From Triparma columacea (taxonomy: Eukaryota > Sar > Bolidophyceae > Parmales > Triparmaceae), in NCBI GenBank assembly GCA_030267965.1, contig BRYA01001490.1, positions 34,296 through 52,881 on the forward strand: a stretch of DNA of 18,586 nucleotides. Reading direction: 5' to 3'. The translations under genes and the position numbers were made by a program. The notes under the pieces are model-generated. The model was not told the DNA's origin and searched no databases. It saw nothing but the letters and a program-made list of their open reading frames with translations. Position 1 is the first letter of the stretch. Every line of letters begins with the position of its first letter. This document shows, piece by piece, positions 1 to 8,134 of the stretch.

Positions 1-1
1 C

Positions 2-1066
2 CCCCCCACCTCGGCCCTCCCCTCCCCCTCCTCGAAGCATTTCCCCTACCCCCCCTCCTTAAAGTGCTCTGTGGTCTTGATCACCCACCCCCACACCGAC
101 CACATAATGAACATGTTCTCCCATTCCCGTGCCCGCCTCGTCAAGTACGGTACCCTCCCCTCCGTGAGCGGGGAGGGAGGCAAGGCGACGACTGAGTATT
201 TAGTCCCGAGGGGCTGCAAGGGAGACGTGGAGGTTATTAGGGATGCTGTTAAAAGATTGGATAGAGAGGTTGAAGCGTGTTGTGATTCAAATGTCGAGGG
301 CTCGTTGTCTTCGTCGAAGGGAGGTCGGGGGGAGGACGGTATGAAACTGGTTGGGGTCGGGGTGGGTGAGGTGAGGTGCATCTGGTCTAAGGAACGGGGA
401 AAAATAGGTGAACTCCCAGAGGAGGGGGTGTTCGTTTTCACCTTCCCTGTCAGTCACGTTGGGAACGTTTGGATAAACGGAGTCGAGGGATCGGCGGAAG
501 TGGAAGCTCCTATGAGCTTAGGATATACCATTTTCACGAGATATAAGGAAGAGGGCTTGAAGCCCATGTACAGGGGTTTGGCGGGGGGGGAGGTTGGAAA
601 GTTAATCAGGGAGGGGGTCTCGGTAAAGGAGAGTCGGATCGTGACGCACCTAATATGCAGCTACACTGGGGACACTCGGATCGGTGGTTTGGGGGGTGGG
701 GAGGGTACCGTAGGGGGGAGGGCCATGGAGGCTGGGCTTGTGGTCACAGAGTGCACCTACCTGGGGGATGAGGGGGAGGGGAGGAGAGCAGAGGTTAGGG
801 GGCACGTGGACGCAAGGGGGCTGGGCAGGAAGTTAGTCGAGGTTTGGGGGGCGGGGTTGGGGGAGGGGGGAGTACAGAGGATCGTGGTGGGGCACTTTAG
901 CGGGAAGTATGGGGGAGATAGTAGGCAGGTGCAGAGGAGGTTCATGGAGGTGCTGGAAGGGACGGAAGGGTGGAAGAAGGAGTGGGGGAGGAGGATCGGG
1001 GTGGTGAACAACCAGGCGACGGGGAAGGGGGATAGCGTGATTTGGGGAGGGGGGGAGGGAGGGTGA
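2..1066 (+). CDS. RNase Z-like metallo-beta-lactamase-fold hydrolase, 5' end cut off
   Basis: The frame is open from the window edge (base 2) to TGA at 1064-1066, giving 354 residues without a start. The metal-binding HPHTDH motif (HxHxDH) is at residues 29-34 of this partial product. Other landmarks follow in the order of short-form RNase Z: VSH (His 152) before LGYTIF, YTGD at 221-224, ECTYL from about 250, RGHV (His 268) and VGHFSGKY (His 298). Together these give the expected set of zinc ligands. In the RNase Z family the enzyme cuts the 3' trailer from pre-tRNA; I infer this or a closely related nuclease role. A poorly conserved Gly/Glu-rich segment lies at about 95-140. The missing start must carry the first strands of the fold. 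A non-tRNase member of the same superfamily remains possible. No intron is visible inside this part. Confidence 0.75.
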   Translation, partial: PPTSALPSPSSKHFPYPPSLKCSVVLITHPHTDHIMNMFSHSRARLVKYGTLPSVSGEGGKATTEYLVPRGCKGDVEVIRDAVKRLDREVEACCDSNVEGSLSSSKGGRGEDGMKLVGVGVGEVRCIWSKERGKIGELPEEGVFVFTFPVSHVGNVWINGVEGSAEVEAPMSLGYTIFTRYKEEGLKPMYRGLAGGEVGKLIREGVSVKESRIVTHLICSYTGDTRIGGLGGGEGTVGGRAMEAGLVVTECTYLGDEGEGRRAEVRGHVDARGLGRKLVEVWGAGLGEGGVQRIVVGHFSGKYGGDSRQVQRRFMEVLEGTEGWKKEWGRRIGVVNNQATGKGDSVIWGGGEGG

Positions 1067-1237
1067 AACTTCAGGAGTAAACATATGATGCATGATTTAG
1101 CGAAAAGATGAACGATTTTAGCTTTAAGAGAAAGTAAGTAGCAGAGTCAGTTTGGACTCCAAGAACCAAGAACCTTAACAACCTTTTCGGCTAACTCTAA
1201 CATCACATTATTCTTATCCCATGTCCACTTTCTACCC

Positions 1238-1470
1238 TCACTTTGCCCCCCCCTTCCCCCCGTCCCCCCCGTCATCCTCCTCCTGGTCGTTCGGGTTCTT
1301 GCTGGCCTTCTTCATCTGGCACTGCGGAGGAACAAACGACAGTGTCACGGACGAGAAAGGAGGTGTGTATCGATACGCGTGTGTGAGAATGTGTTAGCAA
1401 ACGCAGTGAAAAGCAGGAAGAACAAGGAGCACGCGGTGGCGCGACGCGTGGCAAGCTCAGACTTTGCAGC

Positions 1471-1505
<35 letters not shown>

Positions 1506-3107
1506 AGAAGCAGCGGCCGAGCAAGAAGTGTTAAGACAAGTGACACAACAGCATGCGTAAGATATATACAGGGCAAGGAATTCAACCAGGACATCTCGGC
1601 AACAGCTGCAGATGAGAGTGCAGGCGTTATGCGCACCAAGATCTTCTCGCGACTCGCTCCCTTCGTTGCTAAGATGGGGTGAATAGGCGCATCACATCGG
1701 TCCAGATGTTGTCCAATCTTGGTTTGCATGTCCAGCGCTCTGCTCTGTTTTTGGCCGGTGCACATATTTGTCACCATATTCTCACCTGCTTCCCGCGGTA
1801 CCCTATGAAATGCTCCATGGCAAGGACACGATCAGCTTCTTCCTGGTTTGTGAACGTCACGAAGCCGAAACCTCTGATAGCGATGTCAGCGACAGTGGTT
1901 TCGGCAGTATTGATGGATAATATGCGAAAAATTGTGGTAAAAACGGATAAAATGTGTCAGAAAACGAAGCAAAAATGGAAAGTAGAGCGACGACATTGAG
2001 GGTGTAATGTAACACAACGTGACACTGAGTGACTACATAACTCGAACAGTAACTGTCTTGCCACTCGGTTCACTCGTTCCAAACCCTCACCTGCTTTTAC
2101 CTTCGTGCATCATCACCTGCGGCACGAGCACCTCCACTCCTATGCTTGCGAAGTAGCTGCCGAGGTCCCTTGAGCTTATGGAGTGGTCAAGACCTCCGAT
2201 GAAGTACTTCAAGGGATCCTCCTGCTGCCGATTGCCCTTGTCGCCCTTGCGCTTGATCTCGACTGCATGGTGTTGTTGATAAAGGAAAGGCGGCGGGAGG
2301 TTAGAGTAATGCGAAGAAAGAATCTTAAATAGAGCAATCGCAGCGCTACTTTGCCGCAGAATATGGTGAGCGTTGTTGGCAGTGAAACTGTACACACAGT
2401 CGACAATACAAAACCAAAGTCAACGATGATATGCCCCCTTCCTCTCATCCTCCCTTTTTCCCTCCCCCTCCTCCCCCTCCTCCCCCCCCTCCTCTCTCTC
2501 CAACTACCTTCAACCCCCCTGCCCCCTCCCAAAAATCCCCCCACACCCCCTCCTCACCGCCCCCGCTCTCCTCACCTTGGCAGCCGCAGATAAAGTGGTA
2601 CCTTGAAAGAGGTGGTTGAGTCGTGTGCGTAGTCGTGTAAGTAATGGCTACATCACAACAATGCAACAGTGGTATTTACGATAGGGTCACAATGAGCCCA
2701 TCCCCACTACAATCAATCTGTTCTTTTCAGACATTGAAGGTTCTTCTTTATTGTCCCATCCTAGAATCCCCCGGTTATCAATCTCACCTTGACTGGAGGA
2801 CGCATTCTACGGCGTCGGGATAATCAAAAGTAACGAACCCAAAACCTTTCTTGGGAATTAATTGCACATTGAGGACCGATCCTCGACATCCTGAGTCAAA
2901 AGTAAGCTTTACAAAGTAATGCATTACATCCGACGGCTCCATATCTGCCTGAATTCCCCCGAGGAAGCAGGTCAGCTTAGTATGACGCGCCCGCTTCTTT
3001 TTTTCATATCCCAAAACCCTGGAATTGTACGTGGCTGTTGTGGTTGACATTTCGGTAAAGCCAATATTATGTTGGCCCCCTGCGCTTGACTTCAGCATCT
3101 CTGCCAT
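1238..3107 (-). CDS. Tandem-RRM RNA-binding protein, paralogue A (five exons)
   Basis: Spliced exons on the minus strand are 3107-2788, 2601-2576, 2262-2091, 1873-1786 and 1321-1238, giving 229 residues. All junctions are GT-AG and keep frame. RRM1 (about residues 45-120) has RNP2-like CFLGGI and RNP1 KKGFGFVTF. RRM2 (about 133-208) has YFIGGL and, rebuilt exactly across the exon 3/4 junction, GKSRGFGFVTF. Two closely spaced RRMs resemble the hnRNP A/B, Musashi and DAZAP families, which bind single-stranded RNA and act in mRNA processing or translation; the exact role here is unknown. The tail after RRM2 is short and acidic/Gly-rich (DQEEDDGGDGG). The start ATG at 3107 was chosen because the sequence from MAEMLKSSAG is shared with paralogue B, while upstream in A the frame closes. 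RNP2 of RRM1 (CFLGGI, GIQADME) is less canonical than in B (IFVGGI, GIPTDMT). Confidence 0.82.
1322..1785 (-). other. Intron 4 of RRM paralogue A with (CAT)n tract
   Basis: This 464-base intron has donor GTGAGA and acceptor CCGCAG. It holds a (CAT)n microsatellite at about 1473-1505. Both strands show open frames here (a Ser or Asp run from the repeat), but these are not part of the RRM protein. The corresponding intron of paralogue B (4155-4798, 644 bases) contains the same tract plus about 190 extra bases. Confidence 0.75.
1473..1505. repeat. (CAT)n microsatellite in RRM-A intron 4
   Basis: Eleven perfect CAT/ATG units in a row. The duplicated copy has the same tract with interruptions at about 4318-4359, so the repeat predates the duplication and has drifted since. 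Confidence 0.95.
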
Positions 3108-3836
3108 GAAGGGAAAGCTATGGAATACCGACTCAAAATGTTTGCAAATTCGAACAACAAGACGTGAATAAATGGGGAATCAATCCTTCAACACTTGTAA
3201 AGCCGGGCATCACAAAGAGAGAAAATTTTCACATGCAAACGAATAGGGGAATAGGGGTTCTCAAAATGTTTCTGTCAGTGCAAAATATGATGAGGAATCA
3301 GATGGTGACGAACTCATAATCCTTAAGTTAAGGGTCTTGAAAAAGATGCGCCAGGAGCCTTCTTCCCTGTCAATCGAGGCTCTAATTCCTTGCTCTCCTT
3401 GAAAGTCGCTGTAAATAATCTCTATCTGCCCTAGTATGAGAATCTCACTGTAATTCCTAAGTATCATGCCTTATGCACGAAGACGCGCTCGTTATAACGT
3501 ATAGTCCCATCTCTTGTGCATTCCCAAGTATAACGTGGCTAGTTCCCTTATAACGATTCATCAGCGCGCACATTGTTCTCCTCAGCTTCTAGTTGCTGAA
3601 CGAATCCTTGTCATTTTCCCTTGATGCTGACGCTAGCTCTTGACAGAAAGACAGCAAAAACTTTTCGGGTAGCGCTGACACTTGTCAAGCAACATATCAC
3701 ACTAGTCTTATCCACCGTTACGTCCACCTTCTACCCTCACTTTGCCCCCCCCTCCCCCCCGTCCCCCCCGTCATCCTCCACCTGGTCGTTCTTGTTGCCC
3801 TTCCCGATCAATTGCTGTTGATCTTCAGCCCGAACA
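3108..3836. other. Spacer between the RRM paralogues
   Basis: About 730 bases between the start of gene A and the stop of gene B. The left part is A's 5' flank. The right end (3737-3800) holds the out-of-frame remnant of an A-type acidic tail, now in B's 3' untranslated region. In between, 3480-3560 has several TATAACG copies. A minus-strand open frame at 3467-3261 (68 residues) has no recognisable domain; I do not call it a gene. Confidence 0.6.
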
Positions 3837-4331
3837 CTACATTAAGCTAGTTGAGTGGTCGGTCCTGGTAGCTGCGATGGATCCTTCGAGATCGGTCTTG
3901 GTAGCTGCGATGGATCCTTCGAGATCGGTCTTGGTAGCTGCGATGGATCCTTCGAGATCGGTCTGGGTAGCTGCGATGGATCCTTCGAGATTCAGCTGCT
4001 GAAGCTGCATCTTGTTAACATCCTCGACCATCCAATTTATCTCAGCATTATTGTCTTCAGTCTCCTTCCTACGGCGACCATCCAGACCTTTCTTAACCTT
4101 CTTACCACGTGCATTCGAAGACGGAGGCGGTACGCTGGCCTTCTTGATCTCGACCTGCGGAGAAACAAACGATAGTGTCACGGACGAGAAAGGAGGTGTG
4201 TATCGATACGCGTGTGTGAGAATGTGTTAGCAAACGCAGTGAAAAGCAGGAATGTCGACAGGAAGAACAAGGAGCACGCGGTGGCGCGACGCGTGGCAAG
4301 CTCAGACTTTGCAGCGTTCATCACCATCATT

Positions 4332-4363
<32 letters not shown>

Positions 4364-6094
4364 CAAGAAGTGTTAAGATAAGTGACACAACAGCATGCGT
4401 AAGATATTCAGGGCAAGGAACTCAACCAGGACACCTCGGCAACAGCTGCACGTTATGCGCACCAAGATCTTCTCGCGACTCGCTCCCTTCGTTGCTAAGA
4501 TGGGGTGAAAAGGCGCATCGCATCGGTCCAGATGTTGTCCAATCTTGGTTTGCACGTCCAGACGCTCTGTTTTTGGCTGCCCCTGTTACTTGGTCTGACT
4601 CGCCCCCTTTCGAGGTTGAAGTCCTACAATAATACAATAAACAATGCAACCAAAGCTCCAGATACACCCCCGTTATACCCGACGTCGCGTTTGCTATGGA
4701 CATGCGTACAATGGAAGCATATACACGCGAATTCAACCGTCGACACAACAGTCACAACGCCCCACTCATGGTGCACATATTTGTCACCATATTCTCACCT
4801 GCTTCCCGCGGTACCCTATGAAATGCTCCATGGCAAGGACGCGATCAGCTTCTTCCTGGTTTGTGAACGTCACGAAGCCGAAACCTCTGATAGCGATGTC
4901 AGCGACAGTGGTTTCGGCAGTATTGATGGATAATATACGAAAAATTGTGGTAAAAACGGATAAAATGTGTCAGAAAACGAAGCAAAAATGGAAAGTAGAG
5001 CGACGACATTGAGGGTGTAATGTAACACAACGTGACACTGAGTGACTACATAACTCGAACAGTAACTGTCTTGCCACTCGGTTCACTCGTTCCAAACCCT
5101 CACCTGCTTTTACCTTCGTGCATCATCACCTGCGGCACGAGCACCTCCACTCCTATGCTTGCGAAGTAGCTGCCGAGGTCCTTTGAGCTTATAGAGTGGT
5201 CAAGACCTCCGATGAAGTACTTCAAGGGATCCTCCTGCTGCCGATTGCCCTTGTCGCCCTTGCGCTTGATCTCGACTGCATGGTGTTGTTGATAAAGGAA
5301 AGGCGGCGGGAGGTTAGAGTAATGCGAAGAGAGAATCTTAAATAGAGCAATCGCAGCGCTACTTTGACGCAGAATATGGTGAGCATTGTTGGCGGTGAAA
5401 CTGTACACACAGTCGACAATACAAAACCAAAGTCCTTCCTCTCATCCTCCCTTTTTCCCTCCCCCTCCTCCCCCCCCTCCTCTCTCTCCAACTACCTTCA
5501 ACCCCCCTGCCCCCTCCCAAAAATCCCCCCACACCCCCTCCTCACTGCCCCCGCTCTCCTCACCTTGGCAGCCGCAGATAAAGTGGTACCTTGAAAGAGG
5601 TGGTTGAGTCGTGTGCGCAGTCGTGTGAGCAACGGCAACATCACAACAATGCAACAGTGGTGTTTACGATAAGGTCACAATGAGCCCATCCCCACACAAT
5701 CAATCTGTTCTTTTCAGACATTGAAGGTTCTTCTTTATTGTCCCATCCTAGAATCCCCCGGTTATCAATCTCACCTTGACTGGAGGACGCATTCTACGGC
5801 ATCGGGATAATCGAAAGTAACGAACCCAAAACCTTTCTTGGGAATTATTTGCACATTGAGGACCGATCCTCGACATCCCGAGTCAAAAGTAAACTTGACA
5901 AAGTGATGCATTATATCTGACGGCGTCATATCTGTTGGAATTCCTCCGACGAAGATGGTCAGCTGATCATGACGCACCTGTCTCTTTTGTTCATATCCCA
6001 AAATCCTGGAATTGTAAGTGGTTGTTGACGTTTCAGTATAGTCAGTCTCAATTTTATGTTGCTCCCCTGCGCTTGACTTCAACATCTCTGCCAT
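3837..6094 (-). CDS. Tandem-RRM RNA-binding protein, paralogue B (five exons, repeat tail)
   Basis: Minus-strand exons are 6094-5775, 5589-5564, 5275-5104, 4886-4799 and 4154-3837, giving 307 residues. Exon lengths 320, 26, 172 and 88 equal those of paralogue A; only the last differs (318 against 84). RRM1 carries IFVGGI and KKGFGFVTF; RRM2 carries YFIGGL and RGFGFVTF. Exon 5 restores the usual end of an RRM (KQ|VEIKKA). It then encodes a basic stretch (RGKKVKKG), a probable short helix (EINWMVEDVNKMQLQQLN) and four tandem copies of an 11-residue DLEGSIAATKT-type unit. The function is presumably that of A, single-stranded RNA binding, with a different tail that may contact other partners. The frame is open upstream to an ATG at 6202, so a 36-residue longer N-terminus is possible; 6094 is preferred because it is shared with A. 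The stop is TAG at 3837-3839. Confidence 0.8.
3862..3993. repeat. Four tandem 33-base units in the last exon of RRM-B
   Basis: Units at 3862-3894, 3895-3927, 3928-3960 and 3961-3993 differ at only a few positions. On the minus strand each encodes 11 residues of the type DLEGSIAATKT, in frame with exon 5. Near-identity at the nucleotide level indicates recent expansion. The array is absent from paralogue A. Confidence 0.95.
4155..4798 (-). other. Intron 4 of RRM paralogue B
   Basis: A 644-base intron with donor GTGAGA and acceptor CCGCAG. It aligns with intron 4 of A except for about 190 extra bases near 4574-4768 that A lacks, and an interrupted CAT tract at 4318-4359. I see no coding or RNA gene inside it. 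Confidence 0.7.
4318..4359. repeat. Interrupted (CAT)n microsatellite in RRM-B intron 4
   Basis: CAT units with CAC and TAT interruptions near the left end. It sits at the same place as the tract at 1473-1505 in the other copy. Confidence 0.9.
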
Positions 6095-6945
6095 GAAGGG
6101 AAAGCTATGGAATACCGACTCAAAGCACGGGCAAATTTGAACGACAAGACGTGAAGAAAGGGGAAAATTACAATCCTTCAGTACTTGAGAAAGGTCTAAC
6201 ATCAGAAAAAGAGAAAACTTTCACAGGCAAACGAATGACAAGGAATCCCCAAGTTGAATTCAACTTGGACAAATATCAGAATTTTATTTTGAGAAGAAGT
6301 GCGAAAGTTTGTTGAATTTATCGAAGCTCGTCTTTTAATCGGTTGCGCATTATCTCTTTAGTCGAACATATCTCTCTTGCGTCATCTCTTTATTATCCCC
6401 ATCTTGTGCCCTATGAAATGCTCCATGCCGAGGACGCGATCAGCGTCTTGCTGGTTCGTGAACGTCACGAAGCCGAAACCTTTGATAGCGATGGAGACTC
6501 ATCCTTTCATCGTGCGCACTTGTTCTAAAAAAGTGTCAGAGAGCATGGGTACAGCAATAATGGAACCGAACCCACAGTAAACTGGAGTGACGTGATTACT
6601 CCACCATCAACATAACAATCAACTTTCGCATAGAGCGGGCTCCCTCGTCGCATTGATCCACCCCATTTGCTGGCATTTGGGTTGAGGTACGATCTGTGTC
6701 CCAGTCGTCATCGGGGGTCAACATGTCCTCCCCCGAGGATAGGGTCGGGAGAAACGGTACGCGACCAAGTTGAGCAGCCCGTGATTTTTATACCATTACA
6801 CTCAACGGAGGTCAGGTCAGATCAGGAGGAGCAGGGGAATTGATATAATGCTCGATTGCCATTGCTAGTATTAGCGCAGAATCTTGTTTCTCAGTACGGA
6901 CCCTCGAAAAGTAAGGGAAGCGACGGGAATAAAGGAACGGCCTAA
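6095..6945. other. Intergenic region with only an RRM exon relic
   Basis: The 5' flank of paralogue B, the exon relic at 6405-6481, then about 460 bases to the next plus-strand start. The stretch is of balanced composition and I see no further coding frame, RNA gene or clear repeat. It should contain the divergent promoters of the RRM-B gene and of the membrane protein at 6946. Confidence 0.55.
6405..6481 (-). pseudogene. Relic of a third RRM gene copy (exon 4 fragment)
   Basis: On the minus strand this encodes a variant of exon 4: KGFGFVTFTNQQDADRVLG, then MEHFIG. It aligns with exon 4 of A (1873-1786) and B (4886-4799). The 3' splice site is damaged (CAA in place of CAG before AGG), the donor end is not recognisable, and I find no matching exons 1-3 or 5 nearby. 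It is therefore most likely an isolated remnant of an older tandem copy. The frame itself is intact, so a functional exon of an unseen gene is not fully excluded. Confidence 0.7.
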
Positions 6946-8019
6946 ATGGAGAGAGCTGGTATCACAAGGTCTTTCACCCTATGCGTGTGTCCAAGAGATC
7001 AAATTCCATTTTCAGTTGTGAGAATCCGGACTTCCATTTTTATCTCACTACCTCCTACCTTCATGCCAGAAGTAGTTTACGTCGGTCGTAAATCCCCTGG
7101 GGTGATAACGTCCCAAACATCTCCCTCCTTCTCCCCCTCATTTTCCCCGTCATACTCCAGGCTTTCGTCTCCCTCCGCCCCCGCATCACCCTCTGGGGGG
7201 GGGGGGGATGTTTTAACACCAACCCAAAGGCACAGTGGAAGACCTTCGGAATTGGAGGGTTTCTACGATGCGGTAGGAATCGATGAATTAGGCATGAAGA
7301 AAATAGTCGCGGTTTCGGTGGTTGTTATTAGTCTTGTTATGTTCTGCATTGGCAGCCTTTGCAGTAGGAGGTTTTACAGGTGGAGGAGGAACAGAAGGAG
7401 GAGGGTTGGGGGGGGGGTCGAGAGGGGAGGGAGTGGCAGTCCGGGGAAGAAGGATGCTACGGAAAGGGTAATAGAAACAGAGACTGTCGTGTTTGAGAGT
7501 GAGGGAGAAGCTGGGGAACAGGAGGTTGTGGTTGGGGAGGGAGGTGTTTATGAGGAGGGTGCAGCGGGGGTTAGTAGTTCCAGCCGCTCAGTTCCTAGCT
7601 CCCCCGGACCTTGCGGTGAGGGGGTCTCGGCTTCTGAAGGCTTGGCAGGGGGAGATGGCAGTTCAGGGAACGGAAGGGAGGGGACCTCTAGTGAGGACAA
7701 GGCAACGCCAGCGGGACCAAGGCGGGAGGATGTTTCTAGCGACCCCCCCCCCGCAGCCCCGCCAGGGCGGAAGGTGTCCCTGTCAAATTTCATGTTGTTC
7801 AAAGGCGGCTTGGCGGCGGGTGGGGAGGTGGAAGGCGGGGACAAGGAGGAGGAGCTAGAACAAGAGAGGGACGAGACTACTGGGAACGAACACGGAGATG
7901 AAGAGGACGACGAGGGGATCATCAAGGTTGACGATAGCAAACTGAAGTTTCAGATTAAGAAGGGGGAGACACCTGACGACCAGCTCAGCCCACTGAAGGA
8001 CTGGATAAGGTACAACTGA
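6946..8019 (+). CDS. Unrecognised single-pass membrane protein with acidic tail
   Basis: An ATG at 6946 opens 357 codons ending at TGA 8017-8019. A hydrophobic helix at about residues 119-139 (KKIVAVSVVVISLVMFCIG) is followed at once by a strongly basic stretch (RRFYRWRRNRRRR). By the positive-inside rule this puts the C-terminal two thirds in the cytoplasm. The segment before the helix is Ser/Pro-rich (SPSFSPSFSPSYS); the segment after it is Gly/Ser/Glu-rich with an acidic run (HGDEEDDEG) near the end. The end KLKFQIKKGETPDD through LKDWIRYN looks more ordered. A second ATG at 7063 (MPEVVYVGRK) would give a shorter form, and I cannot decide between them. I recognise no family. It converges on the Kir gene with a gap of 115 bases. 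Confidence 0.6.
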   Translation: MERAGITRSFTLCVCPRDQIPFSVVRIRTSIFISLPPTFMPEVVYVGRKSPGVITSQTSPSFSPSFSPSYSRLSSPSAPASPSGGGGDVLTPTQRHSGRPSELEGFYDAVGIDELGMKKIVAVSVVVISLVMFCIGSLCSRRFYRWRRNRRRRVGGGVERGGSGSPGKKDATERVIETETVVFESEGEAGEQEVVVGEGGVYEEGAAGVSSSSRSVPSSPGPCGEGVSASEGLAGGDGSSGNGREGTSSEDKATPAGPRREDVSSDPPPAAPPGRKVSLSNFMLFKGGLAAGGEVEGGDKEEELEQERDETTGNEHGDEEDDEGIIKVDDSKLKFQIKKGETPDDQLSPLKDWIRYN

Positions 8020-8134
8020 CCAACTCCCTTCGGGTTCGGAATAATGCTTAGGTGTGTTTTGTTCTCGACAAAAAATTACTTACAACATTTTTACCACCCT
8101 AAAAACCCCCATCCTCCCCCACGTTCTGCCTCCT

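Larger units (their letters stand above)
1205..6120. repeat. Tandem segmental duplication carrying the two RRM genes
   Basis: The block at about 1205-3125 is repeated at about 3703-6120 in the same orientation. Homology runs from downstream of the last exon (polypyrimidine CTTTGCCCCCC region) through all introns and exons to just upstream of the start codon. The middle part (exons 2-4 and introns 2-3) is almost identical between copies. Exon 1 shows many replacements, and the right copy has extra sequence in intron 4 (about 4574-4768) and at the last exon (about 3795-4150). Boundaries were read by eye and are approximate. Confidence 0.85.

Noticed and set aside
1457..1777. Open frame with a long Asp or Ser run
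   Set aside because: It comes from the CAT microsatellite inside RRM-A intron 4 and would need reading through a good acceptor and donor pair.
2440..2666. Pro-rich and Gly-rich open frames on both strands
   Set aside because: They arise from the polypyrimidine/polypurine tract in RRM intron 2; only the 26-base microexon within is coding.
3261..3467. Minus-strand 68-codon open frame with ATG between the RRM paralogues
   Set aside because: No recognisable domain, ordinary AT-richer spacer composition and no counterpart elsewhere in the window; chance frame is the simplest reading.
3862..3993. CRISPR-like regular repeats (33-base units, also the 90-base units at 17629-18075)
   Set aside because: There are no unique spacers; both arrays are contiguous in-frame coding repeats in a eukaryotic genome.
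7493..7940. Frames overlapping the membrane-protein gene on both strands
   Set aside because: They are out-of-phase readings of its low-complexity tail with no domain signal.
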